Below are positions 55,091 to 64,000 of a DNA stretch of 64,000 nucleotides, piece by piece. Both the position numbers and the translations under genes were made by a program. Under the pieces are notes generated by a model that ran no database searches, was not told the origin of the DNA, and saw only the letters and a program-made list of their open reading frames with translations. How positions within the stretch are numbered: the stretch's first letter is position 1; every line of letters starts with the position of its first letter. The stretch comes from Desarmillaria ectypa. Taxonomy: Eukaryota; Basidiomycota; Agaricomycetes; Agaricales; Physalacriaceae. The stretch is taken from the NCBI GenBank assembly GCA_030407005.1, contig JAUDYN010000004.1:1798001-1862000 (forward strand), written 5' to 3'.

Positions 55091-57114
55091 CTACAAATGA
55101 GACTTGAAACCTGCCTTCTCCAGTATCTCCAGCTCCTTCTTCTTAATCTCTGCTGCTTTCTTGACCAGTGCAGGAGCCCGCTTGAGCTCCTTCTGACCGA
55201 CTTGTTGAATGTGAACCTGAGAATAATCATTAGAACGAAGAGAAGCCTGCATCGACCACCTACTGCATCAGGTCCCTGTGAAGAAGATAATAAGTACTCT
55301 CAGTAAGCAGACATAGCGATAACACCGACATCCGCAATACGTAGTGTCCTCAATCCTGCCCAGGTCTCAGCCAGATTCTGATCTTGGGATAGACCCTCAG
55401 CACCGAAAGATTGCATGGCTCGGTCAAGGACAGTCAAGGCCATGGATGGAACAGTGAACTGCTCATAGGATGAGCGATGCTGACAATTATGTCTTCGAAT
55501 TTCTTACCTTGGCTATACCGATCTCCTTCAGCGCCCCCTTGGCCTTGTACTTGTCAATCTAGATGGAATGCACAAAGTAGGCATAACAACCTTGCAGGAG
55601 TGGATCCACAAACCATCAATGCAGCACTCAAAACGAGTAGTCTTCCAGACTCGATTTCAGCACGAGATTTAGCAATATCTGCAATGACGGTACCTGTCCA
55701 TGTAAAGTTTCAGTTAGCGCTGATCCCCGTATGCATGAATACTCGAACCGTGCTCATAGAGGTATTTCCCAAAGGTTTTTCGTGAAGGATCCGTTACCCG
55801 CTGAAGCATGGTGTCCAGAGCAGCCTGTGCAGAACCGATGGTTCGCATACAATGGTGAATGCGTCCAGGGCTGTGCAGTGATTAGTTACCGCAACCGAAG
55901 AGGACGCTGATAAACTGTACCCAAGACGTCCTTGAATGATCTGGTAAAGCTTAGATAACAATTTACCCCCCTACGGTGCAGAAGATACGTACCTCAAACC
56001 CTCTTCCCCATCCTAGAACGAGGTTACTCAATGGCACACGGACATTTTCGTATATGATTTCGCAATGCCCTTCCGGTGCGTCGTCATATCCCATGACTTT
56101 CATAGGTCGAATGACCGTGACTCCGGGAGTGTCAGCGGGAACAATGACAACGCTCTGCTGATTGTACGAATTCTTGTTCGTAGGATCACTCTTGCCCATG
56201 ACAAGGTGAAGACGCGTTCTTGGATCGCCAGCACCGCTAATCCACCTATCGTTCGTTTAACATTAAGATATCAACAAGATTGCAAAGAACAGACCATTTG
56301 TGCCCATTGATAACAATCTCATCGCCTTCCTGTCGTATGGATGTCCGGATATTAGTCGCGTCTGAGGAAGACACTGCTCGAGAAATGACGTTGAGTATTT
56401 CTTAAGAGCACCACTAGACGCCAACGAACCAAACCTCTCTGTCATAGAGAATGCAGAACGTATCTCACCATTCAACAGCGGTATCAACCATTTCTGTTGT
56501 TGCTCTCGAGAGCCATAACGAGCCAATACCTCTATAACCGAACTTCATTGGAAGCAATATTCATAACAAGCGACAAAGCGCACCCATGTTTCCTGTATCA
56601 GGCGCTGAACAATTGACAGCTTGCGGGGCAATAGGACCCCCTCGACCAAGAACTTCCGCCATCACAGCATACTACTGTCACTCAGCAGATTTCAAGAAAA
56701 GTGAGTACTGGTACAAACCTCGAGATTACTGAGCGGCACACCAAACTCGGGATAGTGCGCTTTACTCAAAAACAAGTTCCACAAGCCCAACTTTTTAGCT
56801 TTAGCTTTGAGTTCCTCGATGACAGGTATGACAGTCTTCCATCGCTTTTCCGGGTCAACGGAGAGTTGGGCATGAGCGAGTTTCGTTGAAGGTATTATTT
56901 CGTTCTACCCTAATGTCAAAAAAATTTCCCCAAGAATGAACGAGACTCACTTCGAGGAATGTGATCAACTTGGCTAGTGTCTCCTTCGCGTAGGGCGAGA
57001 ACTTGTCCTCCACCTGAGGAAGTCAATTGAACATTATACTATCATTACATTGGAACGGCGAACCATTGCCCATGATGCCTCGGAAGTGAGCTCGACGACT
57101 GGATGATATACCAT
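55091..57114 (-). CDS. Acyl-CoA dehydrogenase (ACAD10/11-like)
   Basis: Start taken at ATG 57112-57114 ([15 protein letters not shown]). Spliced parts: [243 protein letters not shown], ending [12 protein letters not shown] at TAG 55091. It is an FAD enzyme that makes enoyl-CoA; the size and WISGAGDP motif suit the ACAD10/11 group for long or odd acyl chains. About ten introns. The C-terminal SHL resembles a weak peroxisomal PTS1. Confidence 0.88.
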
Positions 57115-58869
57115 TGTTAGTGGAGAGGTCGGAATAAGAACGTGGGGAACCAGGTCGTCCGGCAACCAGGTATAACCGGACCGAGGTTGACGCTGACATG
57201 AGACTTCAGAGTCTATGACATTTGATTCCGGTAAACGCTAGGCGAGAATTGTAGCAACGCATTCTTGGATATCCAAAAGAAGTTCGAACTGTAGGTTATA
57301 ATATTGTGATCATGGAAGCAAATGTAGCGTGAGCCACGTGTGCCACACGTCGCCGGAACTGACGCAAATTGAAATACAGTTGTTTTGAACGGTTGAACAT
57401 CGATATAGATGACAACCGAATCGATAAACCTTCAAGCTTGTTAGCGGTAGTTACTGTTTTACACTATTTGTGAGAACATATTACAGTCTTTCGGGCTCCA
57501 GGTATTTATATCAGCGCTTTAGCATCGGTTAATACAGTATGGTGAATTGTTCCTCCTCATTACTCGAACGCTCCTGGTAAGGATAATCGCACTATCATTG
57601 TAATGTCTGAGGATGTGGAAAAGGCGAATAAGGTCATCTCCCTCACCAAGTTCTCTAGGGTCCTACGGGAAACTACTTCTGTACTTGTTTATCCTAGTCT
57701 CCCCTAGGCAGACTCTTGATCTCTTGAAGCAGTCGAGATTGAAATAAGATGTTTATCCGGTCCTGCAGAGGTGTCCGCACTACGTACGGACGGATATGTC
57801 CTATCTCGAGCCTCGACACCTTTGCGTAAAATGTTATTGTCCCGGTCCAGGGTACATAGCCGTACAATAATACCGCCTAGATAATGACTAAATAACTGCT
57901 ACATCAGATAAGCTCCCAGCCAAGAACCCGTCATTGACGGAGGTCCCGAGGTGGTCACTGATAGTAACCTAGATCCCCTAATTTAATTGATACGAGCTTT
58001 TGACTCTGTCACGGTATCAGCTTGACGTTCCAGACGAGGGTTCTTTTACTCTGTCCAATCACATGCCCTAAGCGTTGAATATCAGGCTGCGAGAGAACGC
58101 GCCTGAAACCTAACCCTGAGCTTCGAAGAATCGAGTAATGACTCTGGTTTTAGCATGGCTTCTCTCAGACAGATGCAAAGTTATGATAGGGCCAGACCTG
58201 ATAAAGCGCACGGGTTGTTGAAGCTGCGGAGAGACTGCAGTCATCGAAAAAGTTGGAGAGCAATTCAAGACATGTCATTTGTTACAAGCAGTCCGCTGCA
58301 GAGAATCAAGTATCACCACATTTCTTTGCTCGCCGTTACCGATTGATTACTTGCATTTTGAATGATTTGCTTAATGAAGATTTGTTATCACCTGCTCTAT
58401 CGTGCTTGTAGTGGAACTCCCAAAGCAAAGCACGGCCTTCCACCCTGCCTGAGTATCTGAACGCAGTATCACAAGTTTTCGTTTCTTAGATTGGTTCATG
58501 TACAACAAGACGTGATGAGTCTGTACATAAAATTAGCAAGTCCCCTTGCCGCAACAGCCATACCGCCATCATATGGACGATAACAGGGCCGCTTGGTAAT
58601 AATGCACGCACCAACAAAAGAAGAAAATAGGATCACTATACAAGAAAATCGTTAGAAAAATACATATTTATATGAGAAAGATAGTGTAACTAAACTTAGT
58701 AGAAGAAGGTAATCATACGATATCGATACAGAGGAATTACATACATCTCTAATCATACACGACAGGATCACTCATCACTGTTCGTACGGTCATGTCAGCA
58801 AATATAACGACATCATGGTGGATGATAATCGAAATCGAAGGATACGTTCAAAGGCAAGAGAAAGTAATA
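57115..58869. other. Gene-poor stretch of about 1.75 kb
   Basis: No frame longer than 63 codons and none with a motif. It separates the acyl-CoA dehydrogenase promoter from the 3' end of the transcription factor. No repeat or RNA gene is recognised. Confidence 0.45.
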
Positions 58870-61800
58870 CTATGTCTGAATATCTGAGTCACCTAAAGTA
58901 AACGGTAAGTCAGGACTATAATCGAAATCAATGGGGTCGTAACTCTGCCATAGTGGGTCCTGATCCATACTATATCCTCCTGAATTATTAAAATTGCGAA
59001 TAAACTCAAGGCCGCGGAACGGAAGTCCGGAAGCGTTGAATGACGCAGTGGGCGGTGTCGTGGACAGTCCCATCGATTCGATACCATTTGAAGGTTCATA
59101 ACCAGAGTAAACGGAATCAAGGCCGGCAGGATAAGCACCATACGGACTTTCATATGTCATGGTACCATCCGCTGAGTAGATGTCAAGGCCACTTGAGCCG
59201 CCGGAGTTACTCCACTGCTGAGATGTCCCTTGACCCAGGGGATTGGGCGATAGTCCATAGTCGAACTCATAAAGAGGTGATGCAGGTGGTTGAGTTGAAG
59301 TCCCGGGGTATGAATACGCAGATGTCGAAGCGAGCGTGGGGCTATTGTCCTGCAAAAGTCCACTGGAGGACATAGCGGGCGATGGAACGCCCATGGAGGA
59401 GGGCGAGCTATTATTGCTGGGGGCCAGTGTAGGGCTCGTGAAGCTCTGGTAGTATGAGCCATCCTCTGGATCATCGTGTCCGCGTTTACGAGATGTAGAT
59501 CTCGCTCGGAGGGCAGCTATTGATTCGCGGGTCAATCATAGTCAATCATGAAAAATTGAAGTTACTCACTGTCAACGTGATAAGGCGAAGCAGCCAGTCG
59601 ACGAGCGCCGCTTTGTTCCCTCGATCGATTTCGGCGAGAAGTATTTTTACTCTTCAGCATTCTTCCGGGAATAGTATTGGGCGCTACGGTGGCTATGGTC
59701 ACTGATCGTCGACGCTGGGGAGTAGGGGAATGAGGCGCAGCCGGAGGGGACGGGTTAGAGTCAGAATTTGTCCCTTTGGCCACGGCGTCGGTAGCTGTAG
59801 CGATAAGCTCCGCCAATAATTCTTTGCATTTACGAGCGCCGGGCCAAGTCCCTTCCCAGGATTCGATCGCAACAAGAGCGGTCTTGGCTTCTTCGATAGC
59901 TTGTGTTGAAGCTTTGGTTTCAGAAGCATGCATGGCATACAGGAGAACGATAACAGCAGAGCCAAACAAGTGCTGAATGAAAAATGCCAAATGGTGTGAC
60001 GGAGGCACCACATTTCTGATCGACGGTGAGAGCTGTATGCACGAGCGAGCTGACGACACACCCTGAGAGGCCGACTTCTTCGTCGATGGATCCTCTCGGT
60101 TCACCGGCAGGAGATTACGATGAAGGGTTGTAAGAACAGAGTAGTAATGGCTGCAGAGTACTGCAGCCATAGCAGATTGCTCTGGAGTCTTGGAATCCCT
60201 CTTAAGCATGGCAGGTAGATCGTCGCACCACTGTGTAAGCTCCGCATGAAGAGATTCCACAGCACTTTCAAGCTCGGCCTTCCTCTCCAGTTCCAAACTC
60301 TCCCTACAGTTATCCAACGAGTAAACCTGCCGGAGAACCCGGCCTGTGATCTCGTATAACTTCGTCAGGGCGACCGTACCCGTCATCAAGAACGGCTGAT
60401 TAAAGACGGCCCCTTTAAAATACTCCACGAGATAATCGTCATCCACTTCGCATGGGTACTCGACATCGCAATCAGAATCACTGATGCCCAGCGGTCGGCC
60501 AAGAGCTAAGGCAAGCATACGGTCTAACGTATACACCCCCCACCAGATTTTTCGACGTGTTTCTTTCTCGATGGGCGTGAGAATGAGTCTACGCGGAGAG
60601 CGCTGTGGGTCTAAAGGTGAGAGAAGGGCGGTACACTAATAATAACCGGACTCACGTGAAGTCCAAGATCTTGGCCGGTTCGAACGGCTTGGCCCACAAG
60701 AATCCACGCTTGAGGAAGACAGTTGACGGAACAGAGGAAGGATGATAGAAGGATGAAACACTGGACGTGTGCCACTTGTATGCTAGCATGGCTAATGTAT
60801 TGGAGGATAAGGGCCCTATTTCTTGGTTATCAATCGTTCCCGCTCCCGATCCGCATCAGAATAGATACGTACCGCTCGTAATACACCATTCCCATGCCAC
60901 CATCATCATGCCGCTCACTAGTGGACAACCGAGGGTCTTGCACTATGTTAGCGGCACATGCAAAAACTGCGAAGATTAGAGATATAAAAGCGGTTTGGCT
61001 GCGCGCCAGATTACGGTCATGAGTATTATTCATGACGTTGGTGTATTGAAGTAAGAAAGAGGGCTTATCAATGACAGGCATGAGGAAATGGAGACGCGCA
61101 AAATATGCTTCGACCTATATGAAAGAAGTTACGAAAAAGCTTTGGGGTAATTTAAGAGACAAAACGTACGAGCTTGTCTGCCAGATCCCGTTCTGGATAT
61201 TCTACTTCTTCTGGCCCAGGGAGAGCGTGAACTTTGCCGAAAAAAACGGAGGCCGGAAAATATAATTTATTGATGCTCGGGCCAGGCGCCTGAGGATCCT
61301 CCTCCGCGGGCGATATCCGATGAAGTGGAGATGTCGTCAAGGCGCGGAATGACTGGATCAATGACATCGATGAAGAGCCTCCCATCCACCTCATGTGACC
61401 ATACTCGTCAAGTGCGAGCTGGCCGAATGATTCGCTGACGTCGTCCTCGATCTTGACGGGCGAGGCTGGCTCAAGTGGCCGTTGGACAGGCGCTATGGAG
61501 CGTAAAATAGCAGCAGCAGCATCAGTCTTGGATGGGTCTAATACTGGCACCATTGCCGTGGTATCAGATGGGGACGAGGCGGCGCTGTTAGTCGAAGTCC
61601 CTATTTGTTCGAGGACTGGGGCGACCTGTTTGAACAGTGATTCCATGTGAAGTAAACGCGCTTCAAGCTCCTGGACATAACTGAAAAATTTTCTATCAGA
61701 GGCAATCCTGGCAAGGAAAATAACAATGACGCACTGCCGACTCAGCGCGGCCCTATCTTTGGTCTGCAACCAAGTGCACTGCGAGCCCGAAGTGCTGCAC

Positions 61801-62021
61801 TGGGAACAGGTAGGTTCACAACCATCACATTTAATCTTCTTGCGCCTGTAGAAGAAAAAAAGGGTAAGTTTTTCATTGAGAGTCACAGCGGTGGGGTCGA
61901 CGTGCCTACAGCTTTCGCAAGCTCTCCACACCCTTCTGCGCTGAAGCTGAATTGGTTTCTGACCTGCATCTGGAGTAAGAGGTTCTTCATCGGTGCGCTT
62001 CTTCTTGGATTGGTGAGCCAT
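58870..62021 (-). CDS. Zn2Cys6 fungal transcription factor
   Basis: Start ATG 62019-62021 (MAHQSKKKRTDEEPLTP). An intron falls inside the zinc cluster; spliced it reads RACESCR-RKKIKCDGCEPTCSQC-STSGSQC, the six-Cys binuclear zinc DNA-binding domain, then YVQELEARLLHMESLFKQVA as the dimerisation coiled coil. A Ser/Pro/acid linker leads to the fungal-specific middle homology domain: FHFLMPVIDKPSFLLQY, VQCFILLSSFLCSVNCLPQA, AVRTGQDLGLHRSPRRL, ETRRKIWWGVYTLDRMLALA-LGRPLGI, SDCDVEYPCEVDDDY. The C-terminal 220 residues are Ser/Gly/Tyr/Pro-rich, likely an activation region, ending LGDSDIQT at TAG 58870. Nuclear regulator; target genes unknown. It is about 20 kb from the oxidoreductase run, so a link is speculative. 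Confidence 0.9.
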
Positions 62022-62716
62022 GGGCGTGTTGGTGTCCCCCTTGGTCATGAACGTAACGAGGAGGCGATGAAGGTATAAATCCAAGTAAGACGTCTGACCA
62101 AAGACCTAAATTTGCGCTTTGCACGTGGTTCTTCTCGAAACGGGAAGGTGAACCGGGCCGAGAATGCCGGGACCGCAGTGCCTGAGCAGCTTGACTCAAA
62201 GGCCCCGTACATATATCGCCGTGAGGCAATTGCAGTGCTTAACGTGTGTGAAGTTGACATTTAATTGAGAATGGAACGCTGGGAACGAAAATGCTACCAG
62301 TGTTCTCCACAGTAACTGATCTACCTTCCAAGGCCCATGACCATATGTTCGTGTCTACCCACGTCATATTCTCTGTCTAAAAATGCCCTGCGTCACGAAC
62401 AGAAGTCGATTTTGCATCCACTCTCACGCGGCCTTGATATCGCCATCTGGTCTACTGACCAGACGTGTGGTCATTAGGCACCGAACAGCACTACTCATTA
62501 TCCCGTACACGGCGGAGGAATCAAGGTACCTTTTGTTGGATTATTGTCGATGTCTCGGTATTTCGTTCTCCATCTAAATCACATAAGACCTTTGACAATG
62601 CCAGAAGAACAATGACACAATGACAAAGCGTGGCGGCCACGTGCCTCTATTTGTTGGGAGCTTTAGCCAGCGCAATGCGTTGCCAAACAAATCACACTCT
62701 TCTCCCTCACGCTGTA
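62022..62716. promoter_or_regulatory. Divergent region between the zinc-cluster factor and PAB2
   Basis: 695 bp containing both promoters; only short frames. The stretch is not compact like the other divergent pairs here. Confidence 0.4.
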
Positions 62717-63571
62717 ATGGCCGAAGTCGAGTCAACGCAACCTCCCGCGACTGGTGAACCGGAGACGATCATCGATGATGGTGAGGAAGCCGAGACCAAG
62801 GTGTGTTCGTCGCGTATTGCTTTTACTCTTTCTTGACCAACTACAGGAAATCATGCTAATGAAGCAACGGGTGGAGGAAATGGAAAAGGAAGCTATGAAG
62901 CTTCGAGAGATGCAGGCTGAGGCAGAAAAGGTCAATAACGATAGTTTGGACGCTGGCGTTCCGATGGAAACAGATGAGGATAAAGCCGCTGCGGACAGTC
63001 GGAGCGTTTATGTCGGTAATGTCAGTGCTGTCCCACCCTTCGGTACTTCTGTCTTTTTTTCTGATGCTTCAAACAGGTTGACTACAGTGCCACGCCGGAG
63101 GAGATCCAGGGTCATTTTCAAGCTTGTGGAACGATAAACCGAGTTACGATTCTGTGCGACAAGTTTACAGGACATCCGAAGGGGTCAGTTTCTCCAACAT
63201 ACTGGACCTACATTGATTGACGTCTCTTAGTTACGCGTACGTTGAGTTTGCTGAGCCGGAACACATTGACGCTGCTTTGACCATGGACAACTCTCTATTC
63301 CGTGGCCGTTTGATCAAGGTCGGAGCAAATTTTCCTGTGGCGCGTATGTTGTAACTGAATCGCTGATACTCCCAGGTTACGGCAAAGCGGACCAACGTAC
63401 CTGGATTCAACCGAGGGCGTGGTCGGGGTGGGTATAGAGGAGGCTACAGAGGAGGCTACAGAGGAGGTTATGGCGGATATAATCCATACAGAGGGCGCGG
63501 CCGGTATGTTATCCTTATCATTGTTTCTCCTGCTAACACCCATTTGTAGAGGTCGTGGACGCGGGTTTTAG
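62717..63571 (+). CDS. PAB2: Nuclear poly(A)-binding protein Pab2/PABPN1
   Basis: Start ATG 62717 ([20 protein letters not shown]). Exons: acidic N-terminus (DDGEEAETK), coiled coil ([29 protein letters not shown]), then one [77 protein letters not shown], then [20 protein letters not shown] and GGYRGGY repeats with RGR and GRGRGF at the end (TAG 63569-63571). This acid-coil-RRM-RGG order is that of PABPN1/Pab2, which binds nascent poly(A) tails in the nucleus and links to exosome decay; the RGG tail is normally arginine-methylated. Five introns or so. Confidence 0.9.
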
Positions 63572-63678
63572 GCTCGAACGGAAGTGCGTCACATTCTCTT
63601 TTGTCGTTCTTCGCTTCGTTTTGTTATTTGTGTAACGTAGTCTATCCAAAATTACATTTACAATGCCATCTTGTAATT

Positions 63679-64000
63679 CTATGCCTGCATATTCAACTCA
63701 GCTAAAATTTTGGTAAAGTCATCAGCTGAAGAATTTCCGAAATTGGTATATTGACTTTTTATCTTCGACCACCACATTGGGTCAAGCTTACCGTTCCGCG
63801 GCGACATGCTGCCAAACTTCTTACGATGGGCGACAAGGTCCATGTCGACCGCAGCCAAGACAGAGGCAAAGGCGTACCCATTCTCCAAAACAGCCATCGT
63901 ACATCCTGAACCGTCTTCGCATATTCCTAATGCTCTACGGGAAGGCAAAGGCCTCATGCCATACCTCTTCAAAAATCTCCCTCCGCTAGACAAACAAAAG
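63679..64000 (-). CDS. 3' end of an unidentified gene (truncated by the window)
   Basis: A minus-strand frame open to the window edge and ending at TAG 63679-63681. The last part (VDMDLVAHRKKFGSMSPRNG, MWWSKIKSQYTNFGNSSADD, ILAELNMQA) is protein-like. The 5' part (GGRFLKRYGMRPLPSRR) may instead be in another frame with an intron, since EIFEEVWHEAFAFP is read in a neighbouring frame followed by a GT. Family not recognised. Convergent with PAB2, 107 bp from its stop. Confidence 0.4.
   Translation of the reverse strand, partial: FCLSSGGRFLKRYGMRPLPSRRALGICEDGSGCTMAVLENGYAFASVLAAVDMDLVAHRKKFGSMSPRNGKLDPMWWSKIKSQYTNFGNSSADDFTKILAELNMQA

Noticed and set aside
1..64000. CRISPR array, bacterial operon or prophage features
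   Set aside because: No regularly spaced direct repeats and all genes are eukaryotic with spliceosomal introns.

Overview
The window is nuclear DNA of a filamentous basidiomycete, most likely an agaricomycete. Nearly every gene is split by 45-70 nt GT-AG introns. Gene families typical of mushrooms are present: a multi-pass P450 with a long hydrophobic N-terminus, a DUF6534 membrane protein, an F-box/LRR-type protein, a berberine-bridge-like FAD oxidase and a DUF1479 protein. There are no bacterial features. Gene spans below include introns; exon joins were made by eye from splice signals and family motifs.

Layout. 0.7-2.4 kb: DUF1479 Fe/2OG-type protein (-). 4.2-5.2 kb: unknown 265-aa protein (+). 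5.3-11.0 kb: compact housekeeping block with mitochondrial uS11 (-), QCR9 (+), riboflavin kinase FMN1 (-), TAF8 (+), intron-containing tRNA-Gln (-) and a multi-SANT Myb protein (-). 11.0-14.8 kb: gene-poor graveyard made partly of copied fragments of other loci in this window. 14.8-16.2 kb: AIM32/APD1-like thioredoxin-like ferredoxin (+). 18.1-20.6 kb: SCH9-type AGC kinase (+). 21.3-21.6 kb: small membrane/coiled-coil protein (-). 21.9-37.4 kb: five oxidoreductases in a row, namely P450 (-), NAD(P) reductase (+), flavin oxidoreductase (-), acyl-CoA oxidase (+) and secreted FAD oxidase (+); 38.1-40.0 kb: DUF6534 protein (+). 40.3-48.5 kb: Tim17-like membrane protein (-), DPH1 (+), SUS1/ENY2 (-), F-box protein (-), SIRT5-like sirtuin (-), hemerythrin-like protein (+). 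48.7-53.1 kb: NPC1/NCR1 sterol transporter (+), followed by a decayed partial copy of its own 3' part. 54.0-64.0 kb: RNPS1-like SR protein (-), acyl-CoA dehydrogenase (-), Zn2Cys6 transcription factor (-), PAB2/PABPN1 (+) and a 3' end of another gene (-).

How it fits together. The housekeeping genes often sit as divergent pairs separated by 35-80 bp (uS11m/QCR9, FMN1/TAF8, Tim17-like/DPH1, sirtuin/hemerythrin), so each pair must share a tiny promoter; two of these gaps hold a perfect TGACGTCA palindrome. The oxidoreductase run resembles a tailoring cluster without a core synthase. The most unusual signal is the set of short, diverged DNA copies scattered through the window (0.54-0.75 kb to 11.5/12.1 kb; 4.2-4.5 kb inverted to 12.4-12.7 kb; 7.0-7.15 kb to 53.4-53.5 kb; NCR1 to 53.6-53.95 kb) plus a pair of inverted ~200 bp solo LTRs.
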